Assembly: GCF_000719285.1 (NCBI RefSeq)
Contig: NZ_JOFS01000021.1
Span: forward strand, 1 to 64,000
Source: Streptomyces bicolor
GTDB taxonomy: Bacteria > Actinomycetota > Actinomycetes > Streptomycetales > Streptomycetaceae
DNA: 64,000 bases
Reading direction: 5' to 3'
In this document: positions 1 to 7,930 of the stretch, one piece after another
Numbering within the stretch: the first letter of the stretch is position 1
How the letters are laid out: every line of letters begins with the position of its first letter
The notes under the pieces: generated by a model
What the model was told of the DNA's origin: nothing
Databases searched by the model: none
What the model saw: only the letters and a program-made list of their open reading frames with translations
Position numbers and translations under genes: made by a program

Positions 1-121
1 GGGCGGGGAGCGCCAGGTGTGGGCGCGGGGGCGGGCCGGGGAGCTGCCGCGGTTGGGGGTGGCTTCGGGGACCGGGGGGTGGTTCTGCTCGTCGGGGACG
101 GTGGTGCTGGGACGGGGGTGA
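1..121 (+). CDS. C-terminal fragment of an unidentified gene cut by the left window edge
   Basis: The frame beginning at base 2 stays open to a TGA at 119-121. About 37 of its 39 sense codons end in G or C, while the competing plus frame has clearly lower GC3, which is the usual mark of a real Streptomyces reading frame. The visible tail is about 39 residues, rich in Gly and Arg, with a Trp-Phe-Cys-Ser-Ser segment. I do not recognise a family. The reading direction and frame are supported only by codon bias. Confidence 0.35.
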   Translation, partial: GGERQVWARGRAGELPRLGVASGTGGWFCSSGTVVLGRG

Positions 122-286
122 GGGGGTTCAGCGGGCGGGCGCCGGGGCCGACGGCACTCCCGCCTCCGGGGTGCCGGCCGGGAACACGCACTCCCGGATC
201 ACGCGTTGTGCTGATCGGAAGTCCATGGGTCGTCGTTGCTCATCCGGGCGCGCGGCCGATGGCCCAAGCCCTGGAGGAGACTGCAA

Positions 287-712
287 ATGGCCCTGACCCG
301 GGACGAGCGTGAACAGTTTCTGGCCGAGCCGCATGTCGCCGCGCTGGCGGTCGACGCGGGTGCGGGACGTGCTCCGCTGACCGTGCCGATCTGGTACCAG
401 TACGAGCCCGGCGGCGACGTATGGATCATGACCGGGCTGGATTCCCGCAAGAACCAGCTGATCCAGGCGGCGGGCCGGTTCTCCCTGATGATCGACCGGC
501 TCGAGCCCACCATCCGGTACGCCTCGGTCGAGGGGCCGGTCATCGAGACGACCCCCGCCACCCTCGACCAGCTCCGGGAGATCTCGGCCCGCTATCTCCC
601 CGCCGAGAAGGTCGACGGCTATGTCGACTTCGCCTCGAAGAACCACGGCGAGCAGGTCGTCGTCCGGATGCGGCCCGAACGGTGGGTGTCCTCCGACCTC
701 GGCCAGGTCTGA
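287..712 (+). CDS. PPOX-class split-barrel flavin/F420-type oxidoreductase
   Basis: The 141-residue protein has the small split beta-barrel pattern of the pyridoxamine-phosphate-oxidase-like superfamily, including the F420- or flavin-binding FDOR-B group. Seen in sequence: an N-terminal helix with LTRDEREQFL, a strand with TVPIWYQYEPGGDVW, and the ending MRPERWVSSDLG, which is typical of these actinobacterial proteins. The ATG at 287 is chosen because GGAGGAGA lies at about 273-280; a longer in-frame start at 236 would run through that site. The substrate cannot be read from the sequence. It lies 27 bp before a second barrel-fold gene, so the two may be cotranscribed. Confidence 0.8.
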   Translation: MALTRDEREQFLAEPHVAALAVDAGAGRAPLTVPIWYQYEPGGDVWIMTGLDSRKNQLIQAAGRFSLMIDRLEPTIRYASVEGPVIETTPATLDQLREISARYLPAEKVDGYVDFASKNHGEQVVVRMRPERWVSSDLGQV

Positions 713-739
713 GCCGGGCCCGCACGTGACAATCGGGGC

Positions 740-1420
740 ATGGGAACGGATCATCACGAGCTGGATATTCATCAGACACTGAGGTCGCTGCGGGTGTGGG
801 ACCCGGCGGTCACCGAGCTGCCCGCCTTCGACCCGGCCACCGCACCCGCGGACCCACTCGCCCTCTTCACGGCCTGGTTCGCGGAGGCGGTCGCGGCGGG
901 GCAGGTGGAGCCCCACACCATGTCCCTCGCCACGGCCGACGAGGAGGGTATGCCGGACGTACGGACCGTGATGCTGCACGGCGCCGACGCGTCCGGCTGG
1001 TCCTTCGCGACCCATGTCGGCAGCCGCAAGGGCCGCCAGCTCACCGCCCGCCCGTACGCGGCCCTCGGCTTCTACTGGCCGGTGCGGGGCCGCCAGGTGC
1101 GCGTCCGCGGCCCGGTCACCGCGGCCCCGTCCACCGAGTCGCAGGCCGACCTGCACGCCCGCTCGACCGGCGCGCTGGCGGCGGCGCTGACCGGGCGGCA
1201 GAGCGAGGTCCTCTCCTCCTTGGCCGAGTTGGCGCGGGAGTCGCAGGCGGCCTGGGACCGGGCCCAGCGTGAGCCGGACACCCCGGTCCCGTCCTGGACC
1301 CTCTACCGCCTGCGCCCCGACGAGGTGGAGTTCTTCCAGGGTGACGCCGCGCGACGGCACGTACGCCTCAACTACCGGCGCGAGGACGAGGGTTGGGCCA
1401 AGGAGCTGCTCTGGCCCTGA
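740..1420 (+). CDS. Pyridoxamine 5'-phosphate oxidase-like protein (PdxH paralogue)
   Basis: A 226-residue protein with full-length PNPOx architecture: the FMN-binding N-terminal barrel (PHTMSLATAD, then PDVRTVMLHG), the SRKGRQL segment that usually contacts FMN phosphate, and a C-terminal dimerisation part with WTLYRLRPDEVEFFQG. PNPOx enzymes oxidise PNP or PMP to PLP using FMN and O2. A second, more canonical pdxH lies at 55808-56476, so this copy may act on another substrate, as PhzG-type relatives do; that is inference. It follows the PPOX gene by 27 bp and converges on the GNAT gene at 1439 with only 18 bp between them. Confidence 0.82.
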   Translation: MGTDHHELDIHQTLRSLRVWDPAVTELPAFDPATAPADPLALFTAWFAEAVAAGQVEPHTMSLATADEEGMPDVRTVMLHGADASGWSFATHVGSRKGRQLTARPYAALGFYWPVRGRQVRVRGPVTAAPSTESQADLHARSTGALAAALTGRQSEVLSSLAELARESQAAWDRAQREPDTPVPSWTLYRLRPDEVEFFQGDAARRHVRLNYRREDEGWAKELLWP

Positions 1421-1438
1421 GGCCTTGAGGTCCTGACC

Positions 1439-2311
1439 CTAGAAACCCCGACTCCCACGGAAGTCGTACGCCGTGAAGTCCGCGACCGGCCGATACCCGA
1501 TCCGCTGATAGAGGCTGTTGCTCGTCCGGTTCGCCAGGTCCGTGAAGAGCAGCACCTCACGCACCCCGGAGGCGAGCACGGCCCGGCTGACCTGGGCGGT
1601 GACCGCGCCGGCGTAGCCGCGTCCGCGCAGGTGGGCCGGGGTGTAGACGGGGGCGACCCGGACCTGGCCGGCGACCACCGGGGTCACGCCGGCCATGGAG
1701 AGGGGGGTGCCGTCCTCGCCCTCCCAGAAGGTGACGCCGCCGTAGGAGATCCGGGAGTCGGCCCAACCGGTGGCGTCACGGGCGGCGTGATCACCGACGG
1801 CGTCGACGAACTCGCGGTACCAGAGCACCAGTTGCTCCCGGTCCTCCTTGCCCGCGATCCGCGCCCGGCCCGCCGGAACGGGCTGCGGAACGGTCAGGTT
1901 CCCCAGCCGGTACAGGCGTTGGCGCTGGACGACGGCGCCGCGGCCGCCCGTGTGCCGGCGCCAGGCGGCGGTGAAGGCCTCGGCGGTCTCGTGGGCCGCG
2001 ATGACGCCGGGGACCGAGTGGCCAAGGGCTACCAGGTGGGCGGCGAGGGACTCGGCCTCGTCGGGGGTCAGGGGCGTGACGTTCAACCGGAACGGCGGGG
2101 TGCGGAAGTAGGCCGCTCGCACCTGCCCGCCCACCTCCAGCACTCCGAACACGGGTGCCTCGTCGCCGTATGCTCGCAGCCCGCTCGTGCGCAGCGTCTC
2201 GGTCACCGTCAGGGCGACGGTGTGCAGATCGGGGCGTGAGCGCAGGAAGCCTCCGGCGTGGGCGAGAAAGCCGGTGAGATCCTGGGTGCAGTACCAGTCG
2301 TCCGGGCGCAT
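1439..2311 (-). CDS. GNAT family N-acetyltransferase
   Basis: 290 residues. The C-terminal half has the GNAT acetyl-CoA loop HLRGRGYAGAV (about residues 225-235), then a long helix and a final LYQRIGYRPV strand, which is typical of GCN5-related acetyltransferases. The N-terminal 110 residues look like the extra domain found in two-domain actinobacterial GNATs. The acetyl acceptor is unknown. The start is ATG at 2311. The gene is monocistronic and ends 18 bp from the convergent PdxH-like gene. Confidence 0.8.
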   Translation of the reverse strand: MRPDDWYCTQDLTGFLAHAGGFLRSRPDLHTVALTVTETLRTSGLRAYGDEAPVFGVLEVGGQVRAAYFRTPPFRLNVTPLTPDEAESLAAHLVALGHSVPGVIAAHETAEAFTAAWRRHTGGRGAVVQRQRLYRLGNLTVPQPVPAGRARIAGKEDREQLVLWYREFVDAVGDHAARDATGWADSRISYGGVTFWEGEDGTPLSMAGVTPVVAGQVRVAPVYTPAHLRGRGYAGAVTAQVSRAVLASGVREVLLFTDLANRTSNSLYQRIGYRPVADFTAYDFRGSRGF

Positions 2312-2460
2312 ACCTCATGATCCCGCGCCCGGGCGGAGGATGTGCACCCTTTTCCGCCGCGGACACGAAGCCGACACAACAGCCCACTCCCAGGCGGGGG
2401 TTGAGGGGCTCCGGGTTCACGGCCCGGCGGGCCCACACGTTGACGTCCGCGTCCTTCAGC

Positions 2461-3090
2461 CTACACGCCGACGTCCGGATCCTGTGCGAGTCGCGCGTGC
2501 AGATGCATGTCCCGGTAGGCGTCATGCCGCCCCGCTTCCCACATCGCGCCGCGCAGGGTCCCCTCGTAGCGGAAACCGCAGCGCTCGGCGATATGGCAGG
2601 AGGAATCGTGGCCTACGGCGTGATCGAGTTCGAGACGGTGCAGGCCCAGGCCCGACTCGGTGAGGGCCCAGCGGGCGACGAGGGAGAGCGCGTGCGTGGC
2701 CACGCGACGGCCGCGGACCTCGGGAAGAACCCAGTAGCCGACGCGGGCAGACTTCATCACCGGGTTGATGAGGTTGACGCCGATGTGTCCGAGGGGTGCG
2801 CCGGTCGCCGCGTCAGTGACGCAGTACGACGCCGCCACGCCCTCCGCCGTGTTCCACGCCGTGTCGCTCAGTGAGTCCCGGGCGCTGTCGAGGTCCGTGG
2901 TGATCTTCAGCGGGGTGTTCCAGCGCCGGAACTCGGGGTCGGTGCGCCCCCGGAACCACGCGTCGACGTCGGCCTCGGAGTCCGGGTCCCAGGGGCGCAG
3001 GTGGAGGCCGTGGCCGTGCAGGTCGGGGAACGGGTGGTCGGCAGGGGCGGGGACGCGGTGGGCGAGGTGTCCGTCGTCGGGATGGGTCAT
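2461..3090 (-). CDS. RimJ/RimL-type GNAT N-acetyltransferase
   Basis: 209 residues of the RimJ/RimL subgroup, which acetylates protein N-termini, small molecules or antibiotics. Visible landmarks are an early LHLRPWDPDSEADVDAWF region, the acceptor-side strand GHIGVNLINP, the acetyl-CoA loop LPEVRGRRVATHAL, and RCGFRYEGTLRGAMWEAG, the classic C-terminal signature of this family. The gene lies 24 bp downstream of the DUF35 gene on the same strand and could be read through from it. The target is unknown. Confidence 0.85.
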   Translation of the reverse strand: MTHPDDGHLAHRVPAPADHPFPDLHGHGLHLRPWDPDSEADVDAWFRGRTDPEFRRWNTPLKITTDLDSARDSLSDTAWNTAEGVAASYCVTDAATGAPLGHIGVNLINPVMKSARVGYWVLPEVRGRRVATHALSLVARWALTESGLGLHRLELDHAVGHDSSCHIAERCGFRYEGTLRGAMWEAGRHDAYRDMHLHARLAQDPDVGV

Positions 3091-3114
3091 GGGGTCATTG
3101 AAACGGCCTGACGA

Positions 3115-3540
3115 TCAACCCGTCAGCGGTTCGGGCCGGAACACCGGCACCCCGTCCCGGAAGGCCACCTCCAGCTCCATCCCTGCCCTCAGCCGCCCGG
3201 CGTCCGCGCACTCCACGACCTCGGTCATCATCCGCGGCCCCTCCGCCAGATCGACGACCGCGGCGACGTACGGCGTCCGCGCCCCGAAGGGTGGCAGGTC
3301 GTTACGGTGCACGACGGACCAGGTGTAGAGGGTGGCCCGGCCGCTCGCGGGCTCCCACGTCACGTCCTCGCTCCAGCAGTGGGGGCAGAACTCCCGGGGG
3401 TAGTGGTGGGCGCGGCCGCAGGCGCGGCACCGGCGGATGAGCAGCCGCCCGTTCGCCGCCGCGTCCCAGTACGTACGCGTGAAGGCGTCGGCCTCCGGGA
3501 TGTCGTACCGCTGATCGACGTCGGATCGCCGCCCGCTCAT
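3115..3540 (-). CDS. Zn-ribbon OB-fold protein (DUF35 family)
   Basis: 141 residues. An N-terminal rubredoxin-like zinc ribbon with two CxxC knuckles (CRACG and CPHC, about residues 38-55) is followed by an OB-fold domain with RATLYTWSVVHR and PYVAAVVDLAEGPRM. DUF35 proteins normally partner a thiolase-like lipid-transfer protein or an enoyl-CoA hydratase and help bind the acyl-CoA. No thiolase lies beside this gene; its operon partner is a DoxX membrane protein, overlapping by 4 bp (3537-3540). The pair lies behind a CTGAC-N5-GTCAG site, which links it to the acyl-CoA genes elsewhere in the window. Confidence 0.85.
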   Translation of the reverse strand: MSGRRSDVDQRYDIPEADAFTRTYWDAAANGRLLIRRCRACGRAHHYPREFCPHCWSEDVTWEPASGRATLYTWSVVHRNDLPPFGARTPYVAAVVDLAEGPRMMTEVVECADAGRLRAGMELEVAFRDGVPVFRPEPLTG

Positions 3541-3986
3541 CCGAACAGCCCCAGCGCGCTGTCCACCGACCACGACTGCCACGACATCCCGAACAGCGCG
3601 ACCAGCGAGATCAGCGCCATCATCGAGTTCTGCCCCTGCTCGGCCCAGTCGTGGATCATCAGGGCGAAGTAGAGGCCGTTGAGCAGCAGCCCGCCGACGA
3701 GGGCGACCGGGGTCAGGAACCCGAGGATCAGGCCGAGCCCGAGGGCCAGTTCCGCGTACAGGACGACGTACGCCATGGTGCGCGGCCGAGGCGCTACGAC
3801 GACCTCGAAGCCGGACCGCACGGCGTTCCAGCGGTGCTTGCCCGCCACGTCCGCCGCCCAGGCGATCCCGGCGCCCTCGAACCAGCTCTTCTTGTCCTTG
3901 TGCCGCCAGCTCTCCAGCCACCACAGCCCGAGGCCTATGCGGAGCACGGCCAGCCATTCCGCACCTGTGAGCCAGATCGCGTCCAT
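3537..3986 (-). CDS. DoxX-family membrane protein
   Basis: 149 residues with about four membrane helices: near residues 9-25 (LAVLRIGLGLWW), 72-90 (VVLYAELALGLGLILGF), 92-110 and 122-140. This is the small DoxX-like fold. The family includes subunits or electron-transfer helpers of membrane oxidoreductases, but individual roles are mostly unknown. It is first in a two-gene operon; its stop overlaps the DUF35 start. The ATG at 3986 lies 4 bp from the palindrome at 3991-4005 and no ribosome binding site is visible, so a leaderless transcript is possible. Confidence 0.78.
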   Translation of the reverse strand: MDAIWLTGAEWLAVLRIGLGLWWLESWRHKDKKSWFEGAGIAWAADVAGKHRWNAVRSGFEVVVAPRPRTMAYVVLYAELALGLGLILGFLTPVALVGGLLLNGLYFALMIHDWAEQGQNSMMALISLVALFGMSWQSWSVDSALGLFG

Positions 3987-3990
3987 GGAT

Positions 3991-4005
3991 CTGACGGTAC
4001 GTCAG
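3991..4005. promoter_or_regulatory. CTGAC-N5-GTCAG operator before doxX/DUF35
   Basis: CTGAC GGTAC GTCAG is a perfect 5+5 bp inverted repeat 4 bp upstream of the DoxX start. On the minus strand TTGTCA at 4018-4023 could be a -35 box with the -10 region inside the palindrome, so binding would block transcription. It is one of six such sites in the window. Confidence 0.65.
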
Positions 4006-4123
4006 GTCTGCGGAGCCTGACAATCGCCTGTGCGTCAGCGACACCGAGGGAGCCGAAGTCAGGGCTCGGCGTCGTGCCGTTCCTGGTGCGGCGAAGTAGT
4101 GCCGCGATGTGCGTGCCGCGAGG

Positions 4124-4873
4124 TCACTCCGAGCCGTCCAGCCCCATGAGGACGGAGTACGCCGACTCGGCACGGCGCGCCGGTGCGGCGTCGGGGCGTG
4201 CGTGGTCCAGGAAGCTCTCGGTTCCGCCGTGGTGGAGGACCTTGCCGCCGTTCATGAGGGTGACGGTGTCGGCTTCGTCGGCCAGGTCGGCGATGTCGTG
4301 CGTCGACATGAGCACCGGCGTCTTCGCCGAGACCTCCCGCAGCACGTCACGGAAGACCGTGCGCTGGTGCGGGTCGAGCCCGGCCGTGGGCTCGTCCAGC
4401 AGGATCACGCGCGCGTCGTGGGCGAGAGCGCAGGCGATTCCGACGCGGCGCAGTTGCCCCCCGGACAGCCTTGCCGTCTTCCGGCCGGCCTCTTCGGCGA
4501 GGCCGACCTGGTCAAGGGATGCTCCGGCGCGCTCCCAGGCACGGGAGCGGTCCTCACCCTTCAGCCAGGCGACGTATGCCACATACTCGCGGGCGGTCAA
4601 CTGCCTTGAGGTGGGAACCCGTTGTGGCAGCCAGGCCACGTGGCGGCGGTATTCACGGCTGGCGGAGGTGAGGTCCGTGCCGCGGAACAGAACTCTGCCC
4701 GCCCTCGGCTCGACCGTGCCGGCGAGCAGAGCCATCGTCGTGGACTTGCCCGCCCCGTTGGGGCCGAGCAGGATCGTCAGGCCCTGCTCGGGGACCTCGT
4801 AGGTGAAGCGGGTCAGGACAGGGCGAATCCAGCGGTGGTAGCCAAAGGTCACACGGTCGAGCAGCAGAGTCAT
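4124..4873 (-). CDS. ABC transporter ATP-binding protein (cassette A)
   Basis: 249 residues with all nucleotide-binding motifs: Walker A GPNGAGKST (about 34-42), the signature LSGGQLRRVGIA, Walker B VILLDEPTAGLD and the H-loop in STHD. It powers a transporter formed with the two membrane proteins upstream. The start ATG at 4873 overlaps the TGA of the upstream 195-residue membrane protein by 4 bp, so translation is coupled. It is the last gene of a four-gene minus-strand cassette that begins with a small secreted protein. The exporter-like gene order suggests secretion or immunity rather than uptake; no binding protein is present. Confidence 0.85.
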   Translation of the reverse strand: MTLLLDRVTFGYHRWIRPVLTRFTYEVPEQGLTILLGPNGAGKSTTMALLAGTVEPRAGRVLFRGTDLTSASREYRRHVAWLPQRVPTSRQLTAREYVAYVAWLKGEDRSRAWERAGASLDQVGLAEEAGRKTARLSGGQLRRVGIACALAHDARVILLDEPTAGLDPHQRTVFRDVLREVSAKTPVLMSTHDIADLADEADTVTLMNGGKVLHHGGTESFLDHARPDAAPARRAESAYSVLMGLDGSE

Positions 4874-5457
4874 CGGTCGGTCCTTGGTGCGAAAAAGATG
4901 AGGGAGCAAACTCCGGCCAGAAAGACAGCGGCGGCGCCTACGGCGGCATGTGCGACGTCGGCCTTCTCCGTGACGATCACCCAGGGATAGGGATCGTTGA
5001 GACTCCGGCCACCGAGGAACATGGAGTGAATCATCCAGAAGACCGGGAGCAGCGTCGCCCGGTGCCCCAGCAGCGGCCAGGCACCCACGGCGAGTCCGCA
5101 GAAGAGCAGGTTGTTGCGCGCCGCCGTCACCATCGCTTCCGGACCGAGCGGGGACATCGCCATGGCCGCCACGGACACGAGCAGGGCGAAACCGGCGACC
5201 AGCGTCACGTCCCTCGCGTCGAGCCTGCGCACGGCGGACCGTTCCACGGAGGGAAGCCGTCGTTCGAGGCAGACGACCAAGGCGACGGAGGGGATGAGGC
5301 AGAGGAAGTTGCTCAGCTCTGTCGGTACCGCGAAATCCCCCACGAACGCGGGGAAGACGACGACCACGTCGAGGGTGAGTCCGACGCTCAGGACGAAAGC
5401 CGCCAGAGCACCGGGCAGCAGGCCCAGGGCTCCCCGCTGGCGCAGCCACCAGATCAT
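4870..5457 (-). CDS. Small polytopic membrane protein of ABC cassette A
   Basis: 195 residues with about five or six hydrophobic helices, for example near residues 11-31 (ALGLLPGALAAFVLSVGLTL), 45-60, 78-95, 105-120 and 165-185. There is no soluble domain and no family I can name. ATG at 5457 is chosen because the upstream gene stops at 5460, leaving 2 bp, whereas a longer frame to 5505 would overlap it by 46 bp. Its ORF overlaps the ATPase start by 4 bp. It is probably one membrane half of the transporter or an accessory subunit. Confidence 0.7.
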   Translation of the reverse strand: MIWWLRQRGALGLLPGALAAFVLSVGLTLDVVVVFPAFVGDFAVPTELSNFLCLIPSVALVVCLERRLPSVERSAVRRLDARDVTLVAGFALLVSVAAMAMSPLGPEAMVTAARNNLLFCGLAVGAWPLLGHRATLLPVFWMIHSMFLGGRSLNDPYPWVIVTEKADVAHAAVGAAAVFLAGVCSLIFFAPRTDR

Positions 5458-5459
5458 GG

Positions 5460-6743
5460 TCAGCGACCTGCCCCACAGGCCTGGCGCAGCTGATCGGCGT
5501 ACCACGCCTTCTGCTCCCGCACGGGAAGCCTGCTCACCCTGTTCATCTCAGTGAGGAGCTGTTCCCGGCTCTGCCCTTGACCGAAGTGCTGGGTCTCACG
5601 GGACAGCCAGGCAAGGTACTCGCTCTCCACACCGATCGTCCGGGCGGCCCAGAGGGTGTTGTAGTGCAGAGCGTTCCAGTCCGGTTTCGCGCAGGGAATT
5701 CCGACCACAGCGATGGCGAAGTTCTCCCGGAGCACCTTGTCCGCGTTGCCGGGCACGAGGTCGAGGGCCCAGTGTTCCCCCCTGGTGTCGAGCTGCCGAC
5801 CATCGGCCACCGTGACGTCGGTGATGCGGGTGGGCTTCTCGACAATGACGCCCCTGGCCTGCAATTCCTCCGTCATTGCGGCGAGTTCGGCCCGAATCTC
5901 GCCGATGTGCTCGGCACCGGCCGACGGAAGGCAGACCTCGGGCTCGTTCCCCTCGCAGGTGATGGGAGCGAAGCCCTTGGCCGCGGGGGCGATCGAGTGC
6001 CAGTCCTTGGTGATGCCGTAGGCGCCGACCAGTCCGCTGACCGCGATCACCAGGGATGCGGCGACGGCGGGGACGCGGATACGCCGAGGGCCCGCCAGGA
6101 GGACACAGGCGATGGCCAGACAGACCGTCGGCAGGAGTGCGGCCACCGTCATGGCCGGCGAGTACGCCTCACCGAATCCCAGCCAGGCGATGGACCCGGT
6201 GACGTGGTGCGCCCAGTAACTGTCGGTCCCCAGCGGGAAACTGATCCCGAGGAACACCGCTACGGCCACGGCCGGCGCGGCGTACAGCGCGTGGAATCGG
6301 CGCCCCAGGACGAACCCGATGACGGCGTGCGCGGTGAGGAGGACGACGACGATCGCCATCAGGTGCAGCACATACAGATCGGGAAGGACTCCGACCATCC
6401 ACAGTCCACCGGCCGTCACGCCCGCGGTGAGGACCGACAGGGAGAGCACGGCGATGAGGATGGGCTGGACCGTGATGCGCCAGGTGGGGCGCGCGGCCCC
6501 CAACTCCCACGTGCCGAGGGCTCGCAGTCGCGTCGCCTCCACCGCGGCCAGCCCCGCCACAGCCGCGGCGGCCATCGGCACCGGTGCGTGCACGGCGTAC
6601 GACGCGACCTGTGCGGGCCACGGCACGGCGATGAGCCGCTCGATGTTCCGAGTGCTCGTCAGAAAGACGAAGGCGAAGAAAAGGCCGATCAGCGGAAAGG
6701 CGAGCACGGCCGGATGCGTGCGAAGAGCAGTGGAGATGCGCAT
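5460..6743 (-). CDS. Large membrane protein with soluble C-terminal domain, ABC cassette A permease candidate
   Basis: 427 residues. The first 260 or so hold about six or seven membrane helices; the last 165 form a polar domain with cysteines at CEGNEPEVC and GIPC and a helical end. This resembles the ABC-associated membrane proteins that NCBI labels DUF7224 in actinobacteria, by my recollection. ATG at 6743 is preferred over an upstream TTG because GAGGG lies 4 bp before it. The gene is separated from the secreted-protein gene by a perfect 12-bp hairpin, and is followed within 2 bp by the next membrane gene. Confidence 0.7.
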   Translation of the reverse strand: MRISTALRTHPAVLAFPLIGLFFAFVFLTSTRNIERLIAVPWPAQVASYAVHAPVPMAAAAVAGLAAVEATRLRALGTWELGAARPTWRITVQPILIAVLSLSVLTAGVTAGGLWMVGVLPDLYVLHLMAIVVVLLTAHAVIGFVLGRRFHALYAAPAVAVAVFLGISFPLGTDSYWAHHVTGSIAWLGFGEAYSPAMTVAALLPTVCLAIACVLLAGPRRIRVPAVAASLVIAVSGLVGAYGITKDWHSIAPAAKGFAPITCEGNEPEVCLPSAGAEHIGEIRAELAAMTEELQARGVIVEKPTRITDVTVADGRQLDTRGEHWALDLVPGNADKVLRENFAIAVVGIPCAKPDWNALHYNTLWAARTIGVESEYLAWLSRETQHFGQGQSREQLLTEMNRVSRLPVREQKAWYADQLRQACGAGR

Positions 6744-6768
6744 GAACCCTCGTTCGGAGGACAAACCG

Positions 6769-6795
6769 GGGCCGCCGCACGGCGTGCGGCGGCCC
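6769..6795 (-). terminator. Perfect 12-bp hairpin between secreted-protein gene and ABC genes, cassette A
   Basis: The arms GGGCCGCCGCAC and GTGCGGCGGCCC are exactly complementary around a GGC loop. The hairpin starts 8 bp after the stop codon of the secreted-protein gene and lies about 25 bp before the permease start. No U-run follows, which is common in Streptomyces terminators. It probably stops most transcription after the small gene or protects the 3' end of its mRNA. Confidence 0.75.
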
Positions 6796-6802
6796 AGCAG
6801 GA

Positions 6803-7231
6803 TCAGTCAGCCAGGGTCGTGTCCACGCTGACCTTGTCAGCGGCACCCGTGCACGCCGCGCACCCCGTACCGAGCTTGGTGATTTCGAGGTAGTAGCTGT
6901 CGTAAGGCAGTCCCGACTGGGTCGCCGTGCTCGTGTATCCAGAACCCTTGAAGCAGTTCGTGAGCGTCGACGTGTCGTGCTTTACGTCAGAGCCCCAGTC
7001 TATCTGCTGCCACAGCGCCACATCGACGCTGTTCGTAGTTCCCGCCTGGTCGCACCCGGTGAAGTGGAACTCGTTGTACTGCTCGTCCACCCACTGCTGG
7101 GAAGTGGTCCCCTGGACCAGACCGAAAGGAGACTTGCTCCAGTTGGCCCAGGCAACAGAAGTGGTGGCAATCGTGAGTGCGGCGGCCGCCCCCGCGACAA
7201 CACCGAAGTTACGCAGACGTCTTCCCGACAA
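6803..7231 (-). CDS. Small secreted cysteine-containing protein, first gene of ABC cassette A
   Basis: 142 residues with a clear signal peptide: RRLRN, then the hydrophobic run VVAGAAAALTIATTSVA, with likely cleavage after AWA near residue 29. The mature part of about 113 residues is rich in Thr, Ser, Gly and aromatics and has four cysteines (FTGCDQ, LTNCFKG, GTGCAAC), enough for two disulfides. The start is TTG at 7231, supported by AAGGAGGGG at 7239-7247 with 7-bp spacing. I recognise no family. Leading an operon with an ABC exporter suggests a secreted peptide, bacteriocin-like or signalling product; this is inference. Confidence 0.7.
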   Translation of the reverse strand: MSGRRLRNFGVVAGAAAALTIATTSVAWANWSKSPFGLVQGTTSQQWVDEQYNEFHFTGCDQAGTTNSVDVALWQQIDWGSDVKHDTSTLTNCFKGSGYTSTATQSGLPYDSYYLEITKLGTGCAACTGAADKVSVDTTLAD

Positions 7232-7260
7232 AGGAAATCCCCTCCTTGCGCTTCCGATCG

Positions 7261-7305
7261 TCGAGGCCCCCCTCGAACTGGAGACCGAAAGGCTGGGTGA
7301 CTATA
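7261..7305 (-). promoter_or_regulatory. Probable promoter and 5'-UTR hairpin of the cassette A secreted-protein gene
   Basis: On the minus strand TATAGT (7300-7305) is a good -10 box; no clear -35 was found at normal spacing. The roughly 60-nt leader contains TCGAGG-CCCC-CCTCGA (7261-7276), a 6-bp hairpin just upstream of the Shine-Dalgarno sequence, which could affect translation. Confidence 0.4.
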
Positions 7306-7930
7306 GCATCGCCCCTGCCGTCCGCCAGCCGTGATCAAACAGGGCACTTCGCCTACCCCACCCGACTCCTGACCTGCGACGCAGGAGCCAGACCCCGCGT
7401 CTGCGGGCGGCCATCGGCCGACGCCCGGGCCATCGTCGTGCAGGGCGGAAGAAAAGGCTGAACGGGCCGAACGAGCCGAACGCGCCGAATTCATCGAGGC
7501 GGAACCTGTTCCCGTTGTCGCGCGAAATCGCCAGGAAAATGAGCTCGGCTCAACCCCCAAAAGAGCGGACCGATCGAACAGAGTTCTCCTGCCCGACCTT
7601 CTTTACACCTCCGGAAAGAGTCGACCCAATCGGCAATCCCGCCGTTCCGTAAGCAGCGGCATCCGCGAACTGTCCCGGCCCCGCCTCCAGTTGCCGCCGG
7701 CAGCCTCACCGTCAAGGCCGGCGGAGCCCTTCACACCTCGGCGCTCCTCTGCGCCGAGCGGTTGAGTCAAGGCGTGCCATATCCGGACTCGCACCATGTC
7801 CACCTCACCCCCACTGCAAGGAGACCTGCGCCACAGACCCCGGCCACTCCTCCACACCCGTAATCGATCCGCAACCAATTCCGGGCTTGACCGAGACCCA
7901 TCAACCGACTGCGTGATTACGCTCCCGACC
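7306..7930. other. Gene-free stretch between cassette A and the flavin monooxygenase
   Basis: No reading frame here has convincing codon bias or a ribosome binding site. The only structure noted is an 8-bp hairpin CTCGGCGC-TCCTCT-GCGCCGAG at 7737-7758. Base composition is slightly less GC-rich than the flanking genes. The plus frame starting at 7796 is only an upstream extension of the FMO frame. Confidence 0.6.

Noticed and set aside
128..1360. 410-codon minus-strand frame across the first 1.3 kb
   Set aside because: It lies antisense to two well-supported PPOX-type genes and encodes Arg/Gly/Pro-rich sequence with no domain, the usual shadow frame of GC-rich DNA.
3108..3126. CTGAC and GTCAG arms around the end of the DUF35 gene
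   Set aside because: The arms are 9 bp apart instead of 5, and they overlap the stop codon of the gene, not a promoter.
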